In this document: positions 52,658 to 61,637 of the stretch, piece after piece
Layout: every line of letters begins with the position of its first letter
Numbering within the stretch: position 1 is the stretch's first letter
From: Glutamicibacter sp. B1
GTDB lineage: Bacteria; Actinomycetota; Actinomycetes; Actinomycetales; Micrococcaceae
Length of the DNA stretch: 64,000 nucleotides
Direction: 5' to 3'
Assembly: GCF_039602135.1 (NCBI RefSeq)
Contig: NZ_CP125942.1
Span: 2,790,001-2,854,000, forward strand
The notes under the pieces: model-generated
What the model saw: the letters and a program-made list of their open reading frames with translations, nothing else
Told to the model about the DNA's origin: nothing
Databases searched by the model: none
Position numbers and translations under genes: made by a program

Positions 52658-54032
52658 GGGTCTTCTCAGATGACGGTGTAGGTCGGCCGGGCGCGTCGGT
52701 CCGCAGATAGACGTCGAGGTCTCCCGACGACGGAGGTTCCTACGCCATCCATCCGAAAGACCTCGACGTGTCCGACGCTACCCCGCCGGCCGGCTTCGGC
52801 CGCCCTGACCTGACCGCCTTCGCTCGACTCGACGGCCTCGGTCTGAGCGTGACCGGACAACGACTTGAACCTGATCAGTGGTGCCGACGGTGCGGCAGCG
52901 AAGACGCTGCTCGTGACACCGTGATCCGGCGGTTGGCCCAGGAGCCGCTGGGCTGGCGACCGACCGTGCTGGAAGTTGTAGTGCGCCGCTACCGCTGTGC
53001 CGACTGCGGACACGTGTGGCGCCAAGACACCAGCGCCGCGGCGGAGCCACGCGCGAAGCTCTCGCGCACCGGGCTGCGGTGGGCGCTGGACGGGATCGTG
53101 GTCGCACACCTCACCGTCGCCCGTGTCGCCGAGGGAATCGGGGTCGCATGGGACACCGCCAACAACGCGGTCCTGGCTGAAGGCAAGCGGCTGCTGATCA
53201 ACGACCCCACGCGGTTTGAGGGCGTGAAGGTCATTGGCGTCGATGAGCACGTCTGGCGCCACACCAGGCGTGGCGACAAGTACGTCACCGTGATCATCGA
53301 CCTCACCCCGGTCCGCGATGGCGCCGGCACAGCAAGGCTGCTGGACATGGTCGAGGGCCGGTCGAAGGCGGCGATGCCTTCCGTGACGCGGTCGACGTGG
53401 TCGCGATGGACGGCTTCACCGGGTTCAAGACCGCCGCTGCAGAGGAGATCCCGGACGCGGTCACGGTGATGGGTCTCTTCCACGTCGTGCGCCTGGCCGG
53501 TGACGCCCTCGACAGGTGCCGGCGCCGGGTCCAACTCGCGATCCACGGGCACCGTGGGTTCAGGGACGACCCGCTCTACAAGTCGCGGCACACGCTGCAC
53601 ACCAGCGCGGACCTGCTCACCGACAAGCCGAGCGACAGGCTACGCGCGCTGTTCGTTGATGACGCTCACGTCGAGGTCGAGGCGACCTGGGGTGTCTACC
53701 AGCGCATGATCGCCACCTATCGCCACGAGGACCGGTAACGTGGCCGCGAGCTCATGGAGAAGCTGATCACCGACCTCAGCGCCGGCGTCCCCAAGGTGCT
53801 CACCGAGCTCACCACCCTGGGCCGGACCCTGAAGAAGCGAGCCGCTGACGTGCTCGCCTACTTCGAACGACCCGGCACCAGCAACGGGCCGACCGAGGCG
53901 CTCAACGGATGGCTCGAACACCTGCGTGGCTCCGCACTCGGGTTCCGCAACCTGACCAACTACATCGCCCGAAGCCTGCTCGAGACCGGCGGCTTCAGAC
54001 CCCAACTCCTACACCCCCGATTGGGATGAGCC
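52658..54032 (+). mobile_element. ISL3-family insertion sequence (full length, inactive)
   Basis: About 1.37 kb from left end GGGTCTTCTCAG to right end at GATGAGCC, with one ISL3-type transposase pseudogene. No separate 8-bp duplication is found around this inner copy: the bases before 52658 do not match those after 54032. The gap 52423-52657 holds no gene that I can support. Confidence 0.85.
52768..54029 (+). pseudogene. ISL3-family transposase, frameshifted with an internal stop
   Basis: The N-terminal zinc-ribbon part is intact (WCRRCGSEDAARDTV and YRCADCGHVW), as are the HTH and the first catalytic Asp (VIGVDEHVWRHT). After MVEGRSKAAM the frame shifts near 53370: the expected DAFRDAVDVVAMDGFTGFK (second Asp) continues in another frame. 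The family segment between GRSK and DAFRD is missing, so a small deletion is likely. A TAA at 53736 interrupts ATYRHEDR before RGRELMEKLI. The third acidic residue is in GPTEALNGW. The start is a GTG at 52768. Confidence 0.88.
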
Positions 54033-54040
54033 GCTTTCCT
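54033..54040. repeat. Right 8-bp target-site duplication (GCTTTCCT)
   Basis: Exact copy of 50397-50404 directly after the right terminal inverted repeat. Removing 50405-54040 restores the putP terminator tail joined to GTGCCGTCAGCACGG. Confidence 0.88.
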
Positions 54041-54129
54041 GTGCCGTCAGCACGGGCACACTGAAAGCCCTGAGTCCTGCGGTGCTACGAAGAAGTGCGA
54101 TAACACAGAGAAAGACCAGGAAAGCCATT

Positions 54130-54174
54130 GGTTGTTTCCCATAAACGGAAAGCGTCTTCTGCTTATGGAAAACC
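54130..54174. repeat. Imperfect 45-bp inverted repeat in the gap after the element
   Basis: GGTTGTTTCCCATAA and TTATGGAAAACC form an imperfect stem with an internal GGAAAGC/GTCTTC pairing. The gap 54041-54323 contains no gene that I can support; a 70-codon open frame there lacks a ribosome site. Confidence 0.35.
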
Positions 54175-54323
54175 ACCTAGTCCACTACCCACTCCAGCCG
54201 AGCCCACCCAACCGTTCACATTCCGCGTTCCGCTCTCAGCGCCGATGTCGTGGGTGCTGAACCGGTGCGAGCACAGTAGCCTTGAGCTATGCCCGATGTC
54301 CCGAGCTGGAAGGAACTACCACG

Positions 54324-55727
54324 ATGAGCACCCAGAATAAATTCACCCACTGGCAGCGCACCGAAACCCAGTTCCTGGCCGCAGATCCCAAAGCCGTCTA
54401 TTCCATCGTCGGCAACCTTTCGCAAACGGGCCTCTGGATGAAAAGCTTTGACGGCTTCGTCGTCCACGATGACCAGCGAGGCGTTGGCACCAAGGTGGAT
54501 CTGCTTGCCCCGGGCAAGGTTTTCGGCCCGCTGCACCGCAACACCGCACCGTCCGGAACCATCACCCGGCGCAATCATCAAACACGCATGGTCGAGTTCA
54601 CCCAGCCACAGCCAGCAGGCGAAATGACCCTGCGCTGGCAGGTCGATGAACACGAGAATGGCTGCCTGGTGCTTTTCACCGTCCAGCTCTCCGGGCCCGG
54701 CACCACGGCGTTCAAGTTCACCGTCGCCAACGCCTTGTGCAAGGACTTCGCCGTGGCAGCGGCACGGCTCTACAAGATCGTTGCGCCCACCGCGCACCGC
54801 AAGCGCGATGCCCAGATCGTGATCTCCGGCGGCCGCGGATTCCTCGGCCGCAACCTCGCCGCCGACCTGGTCTGCCGAGGCCTGCCGGTAGCGGTGCTTA
54901 CCCGCAAGGCGGAGGCCGATTTCCCTGCCGAACAGTTCATCTGGGACGGCGTGCACCAAGGACCATGGACCGGCGCGCTGCGCAGCGACCACCCGGTCCA
55001 CCTGATCAATTTGGCCGGAGAGCGCGTGGACAAGCGCAACACCCCGGCCAACATCGCAGCCCTCACCGACTCGCGAGTGACCTCCACCCAGACTCTGGCT
55101 CAGGCCGCGGCCTCGGCACCGAAGCTGGCCACCTGGATCCAGTCGAGCACCACCGCGATCTTCGGCGATGCCGGCGAAGCCGAGCTGACCGAATCCAGCC
55201 CCATCCCCAGCGACCACCGGGCGCTGCCCGAAATGACCGGCGTCGCTTCGGCATGGGAGCAGGCCTTTAATGAAGCAGAGGTGAACGCCGAGCAACGCTA
55301 CATCCTGCGCACCTCGCTGGTGATGCACCCTGATGCTCCGCTGCTCGGTCCGCTGAACATGCTGGTGAATACCGGCCTGGGCGGAGCAATGGGCAACGGA
55401 CAACAGTGGTTCAGCTGGATTGGCTTGCAAGATTGGCTGCACCTGATCCGTTGCATGCTCGGACTAGAAGAGCCGCAAATCCCGGCCGGCTTGGTACATG
55501 GAACCAGTCCCTGGCCATTGCGGAATACCGAAGTCATGGCCGCCCTGCGATCCATCGCCGGACTGCCAGGCCTGCCCACCGGGTCGGTTCTGCCAAGGAT
55601 TGGCGCCGCCGTCATGGGCTCCAATGCGCGGGTGGCCCTGACCGGCCGAAAAGTCACCAGCGAAGTCTTGGCCCAGGCAGGTTTTGAATTCCAGGAAACG
55701 GATTTTGCGGCCACCATCGCTGGCTAG
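54324..55727 (+). CDS. SRPBCC domain fused to TIGR01777-type (YfcH-like) epimerase
   Basis: This 467-residue protein has an N-terminal SRPBCC/START-like lipid-binding domain (about 10-145) and an atypical SDR epimerase domain (about 150-400). The latter has IVISGGRGFLGRNLAADLVCRGLPVAVLTRK as nucleotide loop, NLAGERVDKR and WIQSSTTAIFGD. The C-terminal DUF1731 tail is LPRIGAAVMGSNARVALTGRKVTSEVLAQAGFEF. Homologues of the second part are YfcH/SulA-like proteins of unknown reaction. GAAGGA precedes the ATG at 54324; the frame opens 42 bp earlier. Confidence 0.85.
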   Translation: MSTQNKFTHWQRTETQFLAADPKAVYSIVGNLSQTGLWMKSFDGFVVHDDQRGVGTKVDLLAPGKVFGPLHRNTAPSGTITRRNHQTRMVEFTQPQPAGEMTLRWQVDEHENGCLVLFTVQLSGPGTTAFKFTVANALCKDFAVAAARLYKIVAPTAHRKRDAQIVISGGRGFLGRNLAADLVCRGLPVAVLTRKAEADFPAEQFIWDGVHQGPWTGALRSDHPVHLINLAGERVDKRNTPANIAALTDSRVTSTQTLAQAAASAPKLATWIQSSTTAIFGDAGEAELTESSPIPSDHRALPEMTGVASAWEQAFNEAEVNAEQRYILRTSLVMHPDAPLLGPLNMLVNTGLGGAMGNGQQWFSWIGLQDWLHLIRCMLGLEEPQIPAGLVHGTSPWPLRNTEVMAALRSIAGLPGLPTGSVLPRIGAAVMGSNARVALTGRKVTSEVLAQAGFEFQETDFAATIAG

Positions 55728-55760
55728 CCTGTCGAAATAGTCGGTAACGTTGCCTGCCCA

Positions 55761-55820
55761 TTGACCCCGCATCCGGGTCTTTTGCCTAGTCATAGGCCAA
55801 AGTCCACGGTGCGGGGTCAA
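55761..55820. repeat. 60-bp long hairpin between genes
   Basis: Outer 10-bp arms TTGACCCCGC/GCGGGGTCAA are perfect, and the inner CTTTTGCCTA/TAGGCCAAAG pair with few mismatches around a GTCA loop. There is no T-run. It may end the epimerase transcript or be a small dispersed repeat; no flanking duplication was found. Confidence 0.5.
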
Positions 55821-55943
55821 TGTTCACCGCGCGTTCATCGCAAAAGTCTCTGTTGCTCACGGACAGCATTGAGCATGAAACTGTCACGCATTCTATCGTG
55901 CCCTCGACCTCCTTCAGACAGTTTCAAAGGACAGCAACACATC

Positions 55944-57569
55944 ATGGCCAATATCCTTGAAGCCCACGCCCCGGCTTCTCGTCCCCGCATGCCCAAGCCA
56001 AGCGACCTGGACAAGCTGCGTCACAAGGCACGCACCGCTACAGATCATCTGAGCGCGAACGTGGCTGTTGATGCCGCCTACAACCAGGAAATGCCAGAGG
56101 CGATCTCCAACAAGGTCCTGCCCTTTGAACGCAAGCTGAAGAACATGAGCGAAGTCCGCCATTTCTTCCGCACCAACAAGACCCCCATATTCTTCCTCGG
56201 TGCTACCCCGGTCAACCTGCTCGGCCTGGACCGCTGGGTCCGCAAGTTCAGCTACATCACCTACTACGACGGCTGGGATGGCCACCACCCTCGCGTCTTC
56301 ACTCCAGCCGAGAAGCCCTACATCGAGTTCCAGAGCGCCGAAGAGATCAACAACTGGCTGCTGGAAAACCCGGAAGTTCGCGAATACATCGACTCCCAGT
56401 GCACCCCAGGCGGGCCTCGGCCCAAAATTGCCATGGTGTTCTTCGATGAGGACACCGAAGCCATCTGCGAGGAACTGGGCTATGACCTGATCCTGCCCTC
56501 CGCCGCCCTGCGCGAGGAACTTGACTCGAAGATTGTCACCACCAAGCTCGGCAACGCCGCCGGTGCCCCATCGGTCCCCAACATCCTGGGCAAGGCATCG
56601 ACCTACGATGAGCTCATGGCGCTGGCTGATGAAGCAGGGCTGGGTGATGATCTGGTCGTCCAGACCCCGTACGGCGATTCGGGAAAGACCACCTTCTTCA
56701 TCGACTCCAAGCAGCAGTGGAAGCAGTACTCCAAGAACATCATCGGCGAAGAGCTGAAGGTCATGAAGCGGATCAATAACCAGCCGGTTGCCGTAGAAGC
56801 CGTCCTGACCGGATGCGGCACCGTGGTGGGACCGATCCTGACCGAACTGGCCGGTTACAAAGAACTCACCCCTTACAAGGGCGGCTGGTGTGGCAATGAA
56901 ATGCACCCAGATGTCCTCACCGATTCGCAACGTTCACGCACCATCGATTTGGTTCGTAAGGTCGGCACCGGCCTAGAAAGCGCCGGCTACCGAGGCTTCT
57001 TTGAGGTCGATGTTCTGGTTGATACCGATACCGACGAGGTCTACCTCGGCGAACTGAATCCACGAATCTCCGGCGCCAGCGCCATCACCAACGTCACCGC
57101 CGGCGCCTACGCCGATGTGCCGCTGTTCCTCTTCCACCTCCTCGAATTCTTGGATGTCGAATTTGAGTTGGACGTTGATGAAATCAACGAACGCTGGGAA
57201 GAAATGAGTGGAGCTGATATTTGGAGCCACATGATCATCAAAGAAACCGATGACATTCTCCAATACATCACCCACGCACCACGTACCGGAAAGTACTTCC
57301 TAGATTCGCGGGGGAAGCTACAGTTCTCTCGCGCCGCTTTGGACTGGCACCAACTGCAATCTCATAAAGAAGCATTCTTCCTGCGCATCTATGGTGTGGA
57401 AGACTACCGCTGGAAAGGGGCCGACCTTGGGGTCCTGGTCACCAAGGCCAAACTTCAATACGAAGGCAAGAAGAAGACAAAGCTCAGCATTGACGCCAAG
57501 CACTTCATCTCCTCTATCCGCTCTCAGTACAAGGGCATTGACGTTCCAACGGCAGAGCATGGCGACTGA
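55944..57569 (+). CDS. ATP-grasp family ligase of unknown substrate
   Basis: This 541-residue cytosolic protein has an ATP-grasp fold over about 190-440. ATP-binding stretches are LVVQTPYGDSGKTTFFI and EELKVMKRINNQPVAVEAVLTG. The metal/nucleotide-binding end reads FFEVDVLVDTDTDEVYLGELNPRISGAS, with the E-x-N-P-R signature of carboxylate-amine ligases. A preceding domain with FFLGATPVNLLGLDRWVRKFSYITYYDGWDG is shared by this subgroup as far as I recall. It overlaps the next gene by 11 bp. It probably forms an amide or peptide-like bond using ATP; the partners are unknown. Confidence 0.82.
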   Translation: MANILEAHAPASRPRMPKPSDLDKLRHKARTATDHLSANVAVDAAYNQEMPEAISNKVLPFERKLKNMSEVRHFFRTNKTPIFFLGATPVNLLGLDRWVRKFSYITYYDGWDGHHPRVFTPAEKPYIEFQSAEEINNWLLENPEVREYIDSQCTPGGPRPKIAMVFFDEDTEAICEELGYDLILPSAALREELDSKIVTTKLGNAAGAPSVPNILGKASTYDELMALADEAGLGDDLVVQTPYGDSGKTTFFIDSKQQWKQYSKNIIGEELKVMKRINNQPVAVEAVLTGCGTVVGPILTELAGYKELTPYKGGWCGNEMHPDVLTDSQRSRTIDLVRKVGTGLESAGYRGFFEVDVLVDTDTDEVYLGELNPRISGASAITNVTAGAYADVPLFLFHLLEFLDVEFELDVDEINERWEEMSGADIWSHMIIKETDDILQYITHAPRTGKYFLDSRGKLQFSRAALDWHQLQSHKEAFFLRIYGVEDYRWKGADLGVLVTKAKLQYEGKKKTKLSIDAKHFISSIRSQYKGIDVPTAEHGD

Positions 57570-58791
57570 GGCTACCGACGCCGCCGCACCCGAGTCGGCC
57601 AATACCTCCGGTGACTCCAGTAATGCGCTGAACATCGCTACCTGGCAGTACCCGCAGAACATCAAACGCTCCTTCCAGAACATCGCTCGTATTCACCCCA
57701 CGGTGAAGGTCTCGCGCGGTGACGGCCCCATTGTGAAATTGCACTTGGCCGAAGAAAAAATGGGCAAGTTGGAAGTGGCGAAGGCCAGCATCACCGATCC
57801 GGCGTTGACCGTGCGCGGGGTCATGCACGCGACAAACACCGACGCGGTGCTGATCATGCACAACGGCCGAATCCTCTGGGAAAAGTACTACAACACCATG
57901 ACTTCGCTGACCGATCATCTGCTGATGTCGGTGAGTAAAACTTTGGTTGGTACCTTGGCAGGTGCGCTCATTGACGCGGACCTGTTAGACCCGGAGCAAG
58001 AGATCACCAAGTATGTGCCGGCGCTAGCCACCAGTGGTTATGCCGGGGCGCGTGTGCGGGATATTTTGGATATGCGTTCTGGGATTAAATTCTCGGAAGA
58101 GTATCTAGACCCGGGTGCCGAAGTCCGACTGCTTGAGGAAGCCATCGGGTGGGCCCCTTCGCACGGAACCATCGGGCCTATCGGCATGTACGAATTCTTG
58201 CGGACGCTGCAGGCAAAGTCCGCCCATGGTGGTCCTTTTGAGTATCGTTCGTGTGAAACCGACGTTCTAGGATGGGTTCTCGAATCTGTTGGTGGCGCGC
58301 CGATGCAAGAACTACTCTCGGACTACATCTGGTCAAAAATTGGTGCTCAACAAGACCTTGTCATGGGTGTGGATCAGTTCGGAACCGGCATGTTTGATGG
58401 TGGCTTTAATGCCACCTTGCGCGACCTTGCCCGCTTTGGACATATGTATGTCAACGGCGGTCGCGCTTTGACCGGAAAACAGGTCGTTTCCGAGGCTTGG
58501 CTGGCCGATACCTACACCGCAGATCCATTGCAGCTGCAGGCGTTCGCTCAGTCGCCCAGTGACAATATGATGCCAGGGGGCCGGTATCGAAATCAGATCT
58601 GGTTCCCGAATCCGGTCACCAATGCGGCGGTAGCGTTGGGGATCCATGGCCAAATGATCTACATGGATCCGGCCACCAAAATGGTCGCGGTCAAGCTCTC
58701 CAGTTGGCCATTGCCACAGGACGCTTCAAAGCTCTTCCCTACCATCAGGGCGTTTGAAGCGGTCTCCAACTACCTGGCAAATCATGAATAA
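57559..58791 (+). CDS. Beta-lactamase-fold serine hydrolase, 6-aminohexanoate-dimer hydrolase (NylB)-like
   Basis: This 410-residue class C beta-lactamase-type hydrolase contains LLMSVSKTLVGTLAG (Ser-x-x-Lys nucleophile), VLIMHNGRILWEKYYN, EYRSCETDVLGWVLE (Tyr-x-Ser region) and GIHGQMIYMDP near the C terminus. The layout is that of NylB/EstB esterases and amidases, and no signal peptide is present. ATG at 57559 lies inside the ATP-grasp gene end, so translation is coupled. Ligase and hydrolase together suggest making and breaking the same kind of amide; this is inference. Confidence 0.85.
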   Translation: MATEATDAAAPESANTSGDSSNALNIATWQYPQNIKRSFQNIARIHPTVKVSRGDGPIVKLHLAEEKMGKLEVAKASITDPALTVRGVMHATNTDAVLIMHNGRILWEKYYNTMTSLTDHLLMSVSKTLVGTLAGALIDADLLDPEQEITKYVPALATSGYAGARVRDILDMRSGIKFSEEYLDPGAEVRLLEEAIGWAPSHGTIGPIGMYEFLRTLQAKSAHGGPFEYRSCETDVLGWVLESVGGAPMQELLSDYIWSKIGAQQDLVMGVDQFGTGMFDGGFNATLRDLARFGHMYVNGGRALTGKQVVSEAWLADTYTADPLQLQAFAQSPSDNMMPGGRYRNQIWFPNPVTNAAVALGIHGQMIYMDPATKMVAVKLSSWPLPQDASKLFPTIRAFEAVSNYLANHE

Positions 58792-58802
58792 CAACCGCAG
58801 CT

Positions 58803-58846
58803 AAAAACGGGGAAACACCCACATCAGTAGGTGTTTCCCCGTTTTT
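58803..58846. terminator. Bidirectional terminator
   Basis: Arms AAAACGGGGAAACACC and GGTGTTTCCCCGTTTT form a long perfect stem with A- and T-runs at the ends, between the convergent hydrolase and decarboxylase genes. Confidence 0.93.
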
Positions 58847-58864
58847 GCGCCTCCGCGAGCTGTC

Positions 58865-61612
58865 TTACTTGTTCAGTTCCTCCAAGGATTCAAGGGTGAA
58901 TACCTGATAGCCGAGGTCTTGGTGATAACCATGGATCTCTCGGGTATCAAGCCGGTCCATGTAATCAAGAATGTTCACCGTGACTACTTGCCCAGGCACG
59001 AGGACAGGGAATCCTGGCGGGTAGGGAGTAACAAACACAGCAGAGACGATCTGCTGACCGGACTCGATTCTTTCGCGAATCTGGGTCGAGGACAGAAAGT
59101 GCGTCGCAGGATCTTGATAGGTCAGATAGTAGGCCTTGCGTAAGTCCCCACTGCCGCCGCCGGTATCAAATTCTGGCGCGAAAAAGCTAAAGTCCGGCAT
59201 GCAGATCTGGTCCGGGTCCAATGTCTTTCCCATGGCCAGGACCCGCCCGTCAAGACGTTTTTTACGTTCCAGCTCTTCAGCGATTTTTACCAAGACTTCG
59301 ATCAGGTGAGCCACCGCCGAGCGGGTGGTGCCGATATTAGTCATGAGCAATACCGAGGTTCGGCTGGTCTTATTGACCTGGATTGAATGCCCATCCATCA
59401 GGTACTGGTGTTTGAACGTATCCCCGTCCACGCCGGTCCTGCTGATATCTAGGGTCAAACGCGATGGGTCCACGACAAACTCATCGTTTTGCCATGCTTC
59501 ATCCCACGCAGCGAGTCCGTCACGGACCGGCATCGCACTGCTGGAGCACCGGTATTCGTCGGGGATTAGATCCTTGGAATCAAGAATCCGGAAGTACTTG
59601 CCCAATAAGGTGTTGCGCGCCATGGCGCGACAAATGGACTGTGCCAGATCCACCTGACGCTGCACTAGGGCATAGCCTTCCAGTTCTGCCTGCCGGCGTC
59701 CAATATCCAGTGAGGCAAGGATCTGATAGTTCGGCGAGGTTGACGTATGTGTCATATACGCCTCGCGGAAGGCGTTGAGATTACGCATCGCAAAGTCTTG
59801 ATCAAAGACATGAATCATCGATCCCTGACGCAAGGAAGTCAGGGTCTTATGCGTGGATTGTGTCGAATACACACGTAGCCGAACCTGCTCTGGGTCCGGT
59901 ATCAAACGGTTGTTGAGCCACGCTTCATCATTGTCTGGCTCATTCTTGGTCCCGGGCGCAGGTAAGTTCTTCGCTTGCTGCGCATAACGTTGTTGGTATT
60001 CGGCAGTTTCCATATCCTCTTCGAGTACCTTCGCAACGCTCATCGCGGTACGCTGCCGGTACACCGGATGGAAACTGGCAAAGGCAAACCAGGCTTCATC
60101 CCAGAGGAAAACCAGATCTGGCTTGATGGCCAAGCATTCCTCCATGACCCTGCGTGGGTCATAGATAATTCCGTCAAAGGTGCAGTTGGTCAGGGTGATC
60201 ATCTTGACCTTGTGCAATAGGCCTTCCCGACGCAGTTGCAAGAGCCGGCTCTTGATTTCCCGCAGTGGCACGGCCCCGTACATTGAGTGCTCATTGAGCG
60301 GGTAGGCCTCTAGATAGCTCACGTGGGCACCGGCCAGTACCAGCGAATAGTGGTGGGACTTATGGCAGTTGCGGTCCACCAAGACGATATCCCCCGGGGC
60401 CAGAATCGATTGGTGCACGATCTTGTTGGCCGTCGAGGTGCCGTTGGTGACGAAGTAGGTGCGGTGACTGCCAAAGGCACGGGCAGCTAATTCATGAGCG
60501 TCCTTGATGGAGCTCTTCGGATCCAGTAAGGAGTCCAGCCCGCCGGAAGTTGCCGAAGTTTCGGCCAGCAAGAGGTTCTTGCCATAAAACTCCACAAGGT
60601 CTCGGGCCCAAGGAGAATTCTGCACCGAGCCGGAACGAGAAATTGGCATGGCATGGAATACCCCGCCAGGGCGCTTGGCATACTTCTGCAGAGCATAGAA
60701 AAACGGCGTGTGGTACCGCTCGATGACTTCGGCAACGATAGAGAGATGCAGATCCATGCCATCATTGCGCGAGAAGATGCGACGGAATCGACCGGTGATT
60801 TCGTGAGCAATGGATTCCAAGGCGACACCGGCGATCAAGTACACCGGAAGCTGCGGGTGCAGCTTGTCGAGGATCTTTTCTAGATCCAACAATCGCTGGA
60901 TCTGCCGGGTTGATTCAAAGTATCCGGCGGTGCGATTAGTAATGAATTTTTGCAGGGTGGAAGAGAGCCTGCGTCGGGTGGTCAATTCAAAGCGGGCGGT
61001 CAGCACCACGCCCTGAATGCTGGGATTAATCAGGACCGCGGCCAGCGCATCTTCAACGCTAGGCACCACAATAAAGTTGTAATGGAAGGGATCGGTGCGC
61101 TGTCGTTGCGCTGCCAGTTCCTCGGTGAATCGTTGAATCTCATCGGCTGGCCCATTGTCCAGCAGTAGGATCTCGACCATCGGCACATAGGGTTTCGTTC
61201 CATTAGGAGCACCGCTGCCCAGCTCCTCGGGATCGACCTGGGCACCCTCGTGACCTTCAAGATCAACGTATTGAGTCGTGGTCCTGAATGACTGGTTGGC
61301 TTGGTAGACCAGTTGCATTGCGTCGGCGTAGTGGCCGTTGGACATGAGTCCAGCAACTTCGTTGAAATAGTCCAAGCCGGGGTTTGCCCAATATGGTTCG
61401 ATCGCGGCTAAGAGCCCCAGTAATCGACCGGCTTCCAATTCGTGTTCCTTGCGACCGGGTTCATCTTGATGTTCTGAGGAAATCTCACTCAGCACGTATC
61501 CAAGGTGCTCCCACGCGTCTTTGCGTTTTCGCCATGCACTTTCTGGAGTTGCAACAGCCTGTTTCTTCCCGAAGGTCAACCTCTTGCTCACGGTTGCCGG
61601 TATTCCTTTCAC
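58865..61612 (-). CDS. Orn/Lys/Arg decarboxylase-family protein, unusually long
   Basis: This 915-residue PLP enzyme of fold type I has a receiver-like wing domain around 140-220 (MVEILLLDNGPADEIQ, VEDALAAVLINPSIQGVVL). The PLP core contains FVTNGTSTANKIV, DEAWFAFASFHPVYRQRTAM and the PLP Lys in YSTQSTHKTLTSLRQGSMIH. The C-terminal domain carries VTPYPPGFPVLVPGQVV. Typical lysine/ornithine/arginine decarboxylases are about 710-760 residues; the extra length is mostly N-terminal. The product would be a diamine such as cadaverine or putrescine. The start is uncertain: GTG 61612, or GTG 61591 with AAAGGA upstream. Confidence 0.87.
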   Translation of the reverse strand: MKGIPATVSKRLTFGKKQAVATPESAWRKRKDAWEHLGYVLSEISSEHQDEPGRKEHELEAGRLLGLLAAIEPYWANPGLDYFNEVAGLMSNGHYADAMQLVYQANQSFRTTTQYVDLEGHEGAQVDPEELGSGAPNGTKPYVPMVEILLLDNGPADEIQRFTEELAAQRQRTDPFHYNFIVVPSVEDALAAVLINPSIQGVVLTARFELTTRRRLSSTLQKFITNRTAGYFESTRQIQRLLDLEKILDKLHPQLPVYLIAGVALESIAHEITGRFRRIFSRNDGMDLHLSIVAEVIERYHTPFFYALQKYAKRPGGVFHAMPISRSGSVQNSPWARDLVEFYGKNLLLAETSATSGGLDSLLDPKSSIKDAHELAARAFGSHRTYFVTNGTSTANKIVHQSILAPGDIVLVDRNCHKSHHYSLVLAGAHVSYLEAYPLNEHSMYGAVPLREIKSRLLQLRREGLLHKVKMITLTNCTFDGIIYDPRRVMEECLAIKPDLVFLWDEAWFAFASFHPVYRQRTAMSVAKVLEEDMETAEYQQRYAQQAKNLPAPGTKNEPDNDEAWLNNRLIPDPEQVRLRVYSTQSTHKTLTSLRQGSMIHVFDQDFAMRNLNAFREAYMTHTSTSPNYQILASLDIGRRQAELEGYALVQRQVDLAQSICRAMARNTLLGKYFRILDSKDLIPDEYRCSSSAMPVRDGLAAWDEAWQNDEFVVDPSRLTLDISRTGVDGDTFKHQYLMDGHSIQVNKTSRTSVLLMTNIGTTRSAVAHLIEVLVKIAEELERKKRLDGRVLAMGKTLDPDQICMPDFSFFAPEFDTGGGSGDLRKAYYLTYQDPATHFLSSTQIRERIESGQQIVSAVFVTPYPPGFPVLVPGQVVTVNILDYMDRLDTREIHGYHQDLGYQVFTLESLEELNK

Positions 61613-61618
61613 CTGCCT

Positions 61619-61637
61619 GGTTAACTGGTTGTTAACC
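61619..61637. promoter_or_regulatory. Perfect inverted repeat at the decarboxylase promoter
   Basis: GGTTAAC-TGGTT-GTTAACC is a perfect 7-bp dyad with a 5-bp spacer, 7 bp upstream of the GTG at 61612. A bound regulator would block the leader or the start. The rest of 61638-61910 has no other gene. Confidence 0.5.

Larger units (their letters stand above)
50405..54032. mobile_element. 3.6-kb compound ISL3-type element with regulator/monooxygenase passenger
   Basis: The unit is bounded by 25-bp terminal inverted repeats matching at 20 positions (left starts GGCTCTTCCCAG, right in reverse starts GGCTCATCCCAA) and by exact 8-bp duplications GCTTTCCT. Inside, in order: a 165-bp copy of the IS left end, a divergent AraC-type regulator/ABM-monooxygenase pair, a tRNA-Thr 3' fragment with a hairpin behind it, then a full-length IS copy with a broken transposase. 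Base composition of the passenger is visibly more GC-rich than the flanks. The outer ends match each other better than the inner left end does (17 of 25), so the whole unit appears to have moved once as one piece. Confidence 0.85.

Noticed and set aside
54128..54340. 70-codon open frame in the gap after the transposon
   Set aside because: No ribosome site, Pro/Ser-rich, runs into the next gene's start; overlaps an inverted repeat.
54216..55442. 408-codon open frame antisense to the SRPBCC-epimerase gene
   Set aside because: Gly/Arg/His-rich shadow; sense frame carries clear motifs.
55914..56930. 338-codon open frame antisense to the ATP-grasp gene
   Set aside because: Shadow frame; the sense gene has the ATP-grasp signatures.
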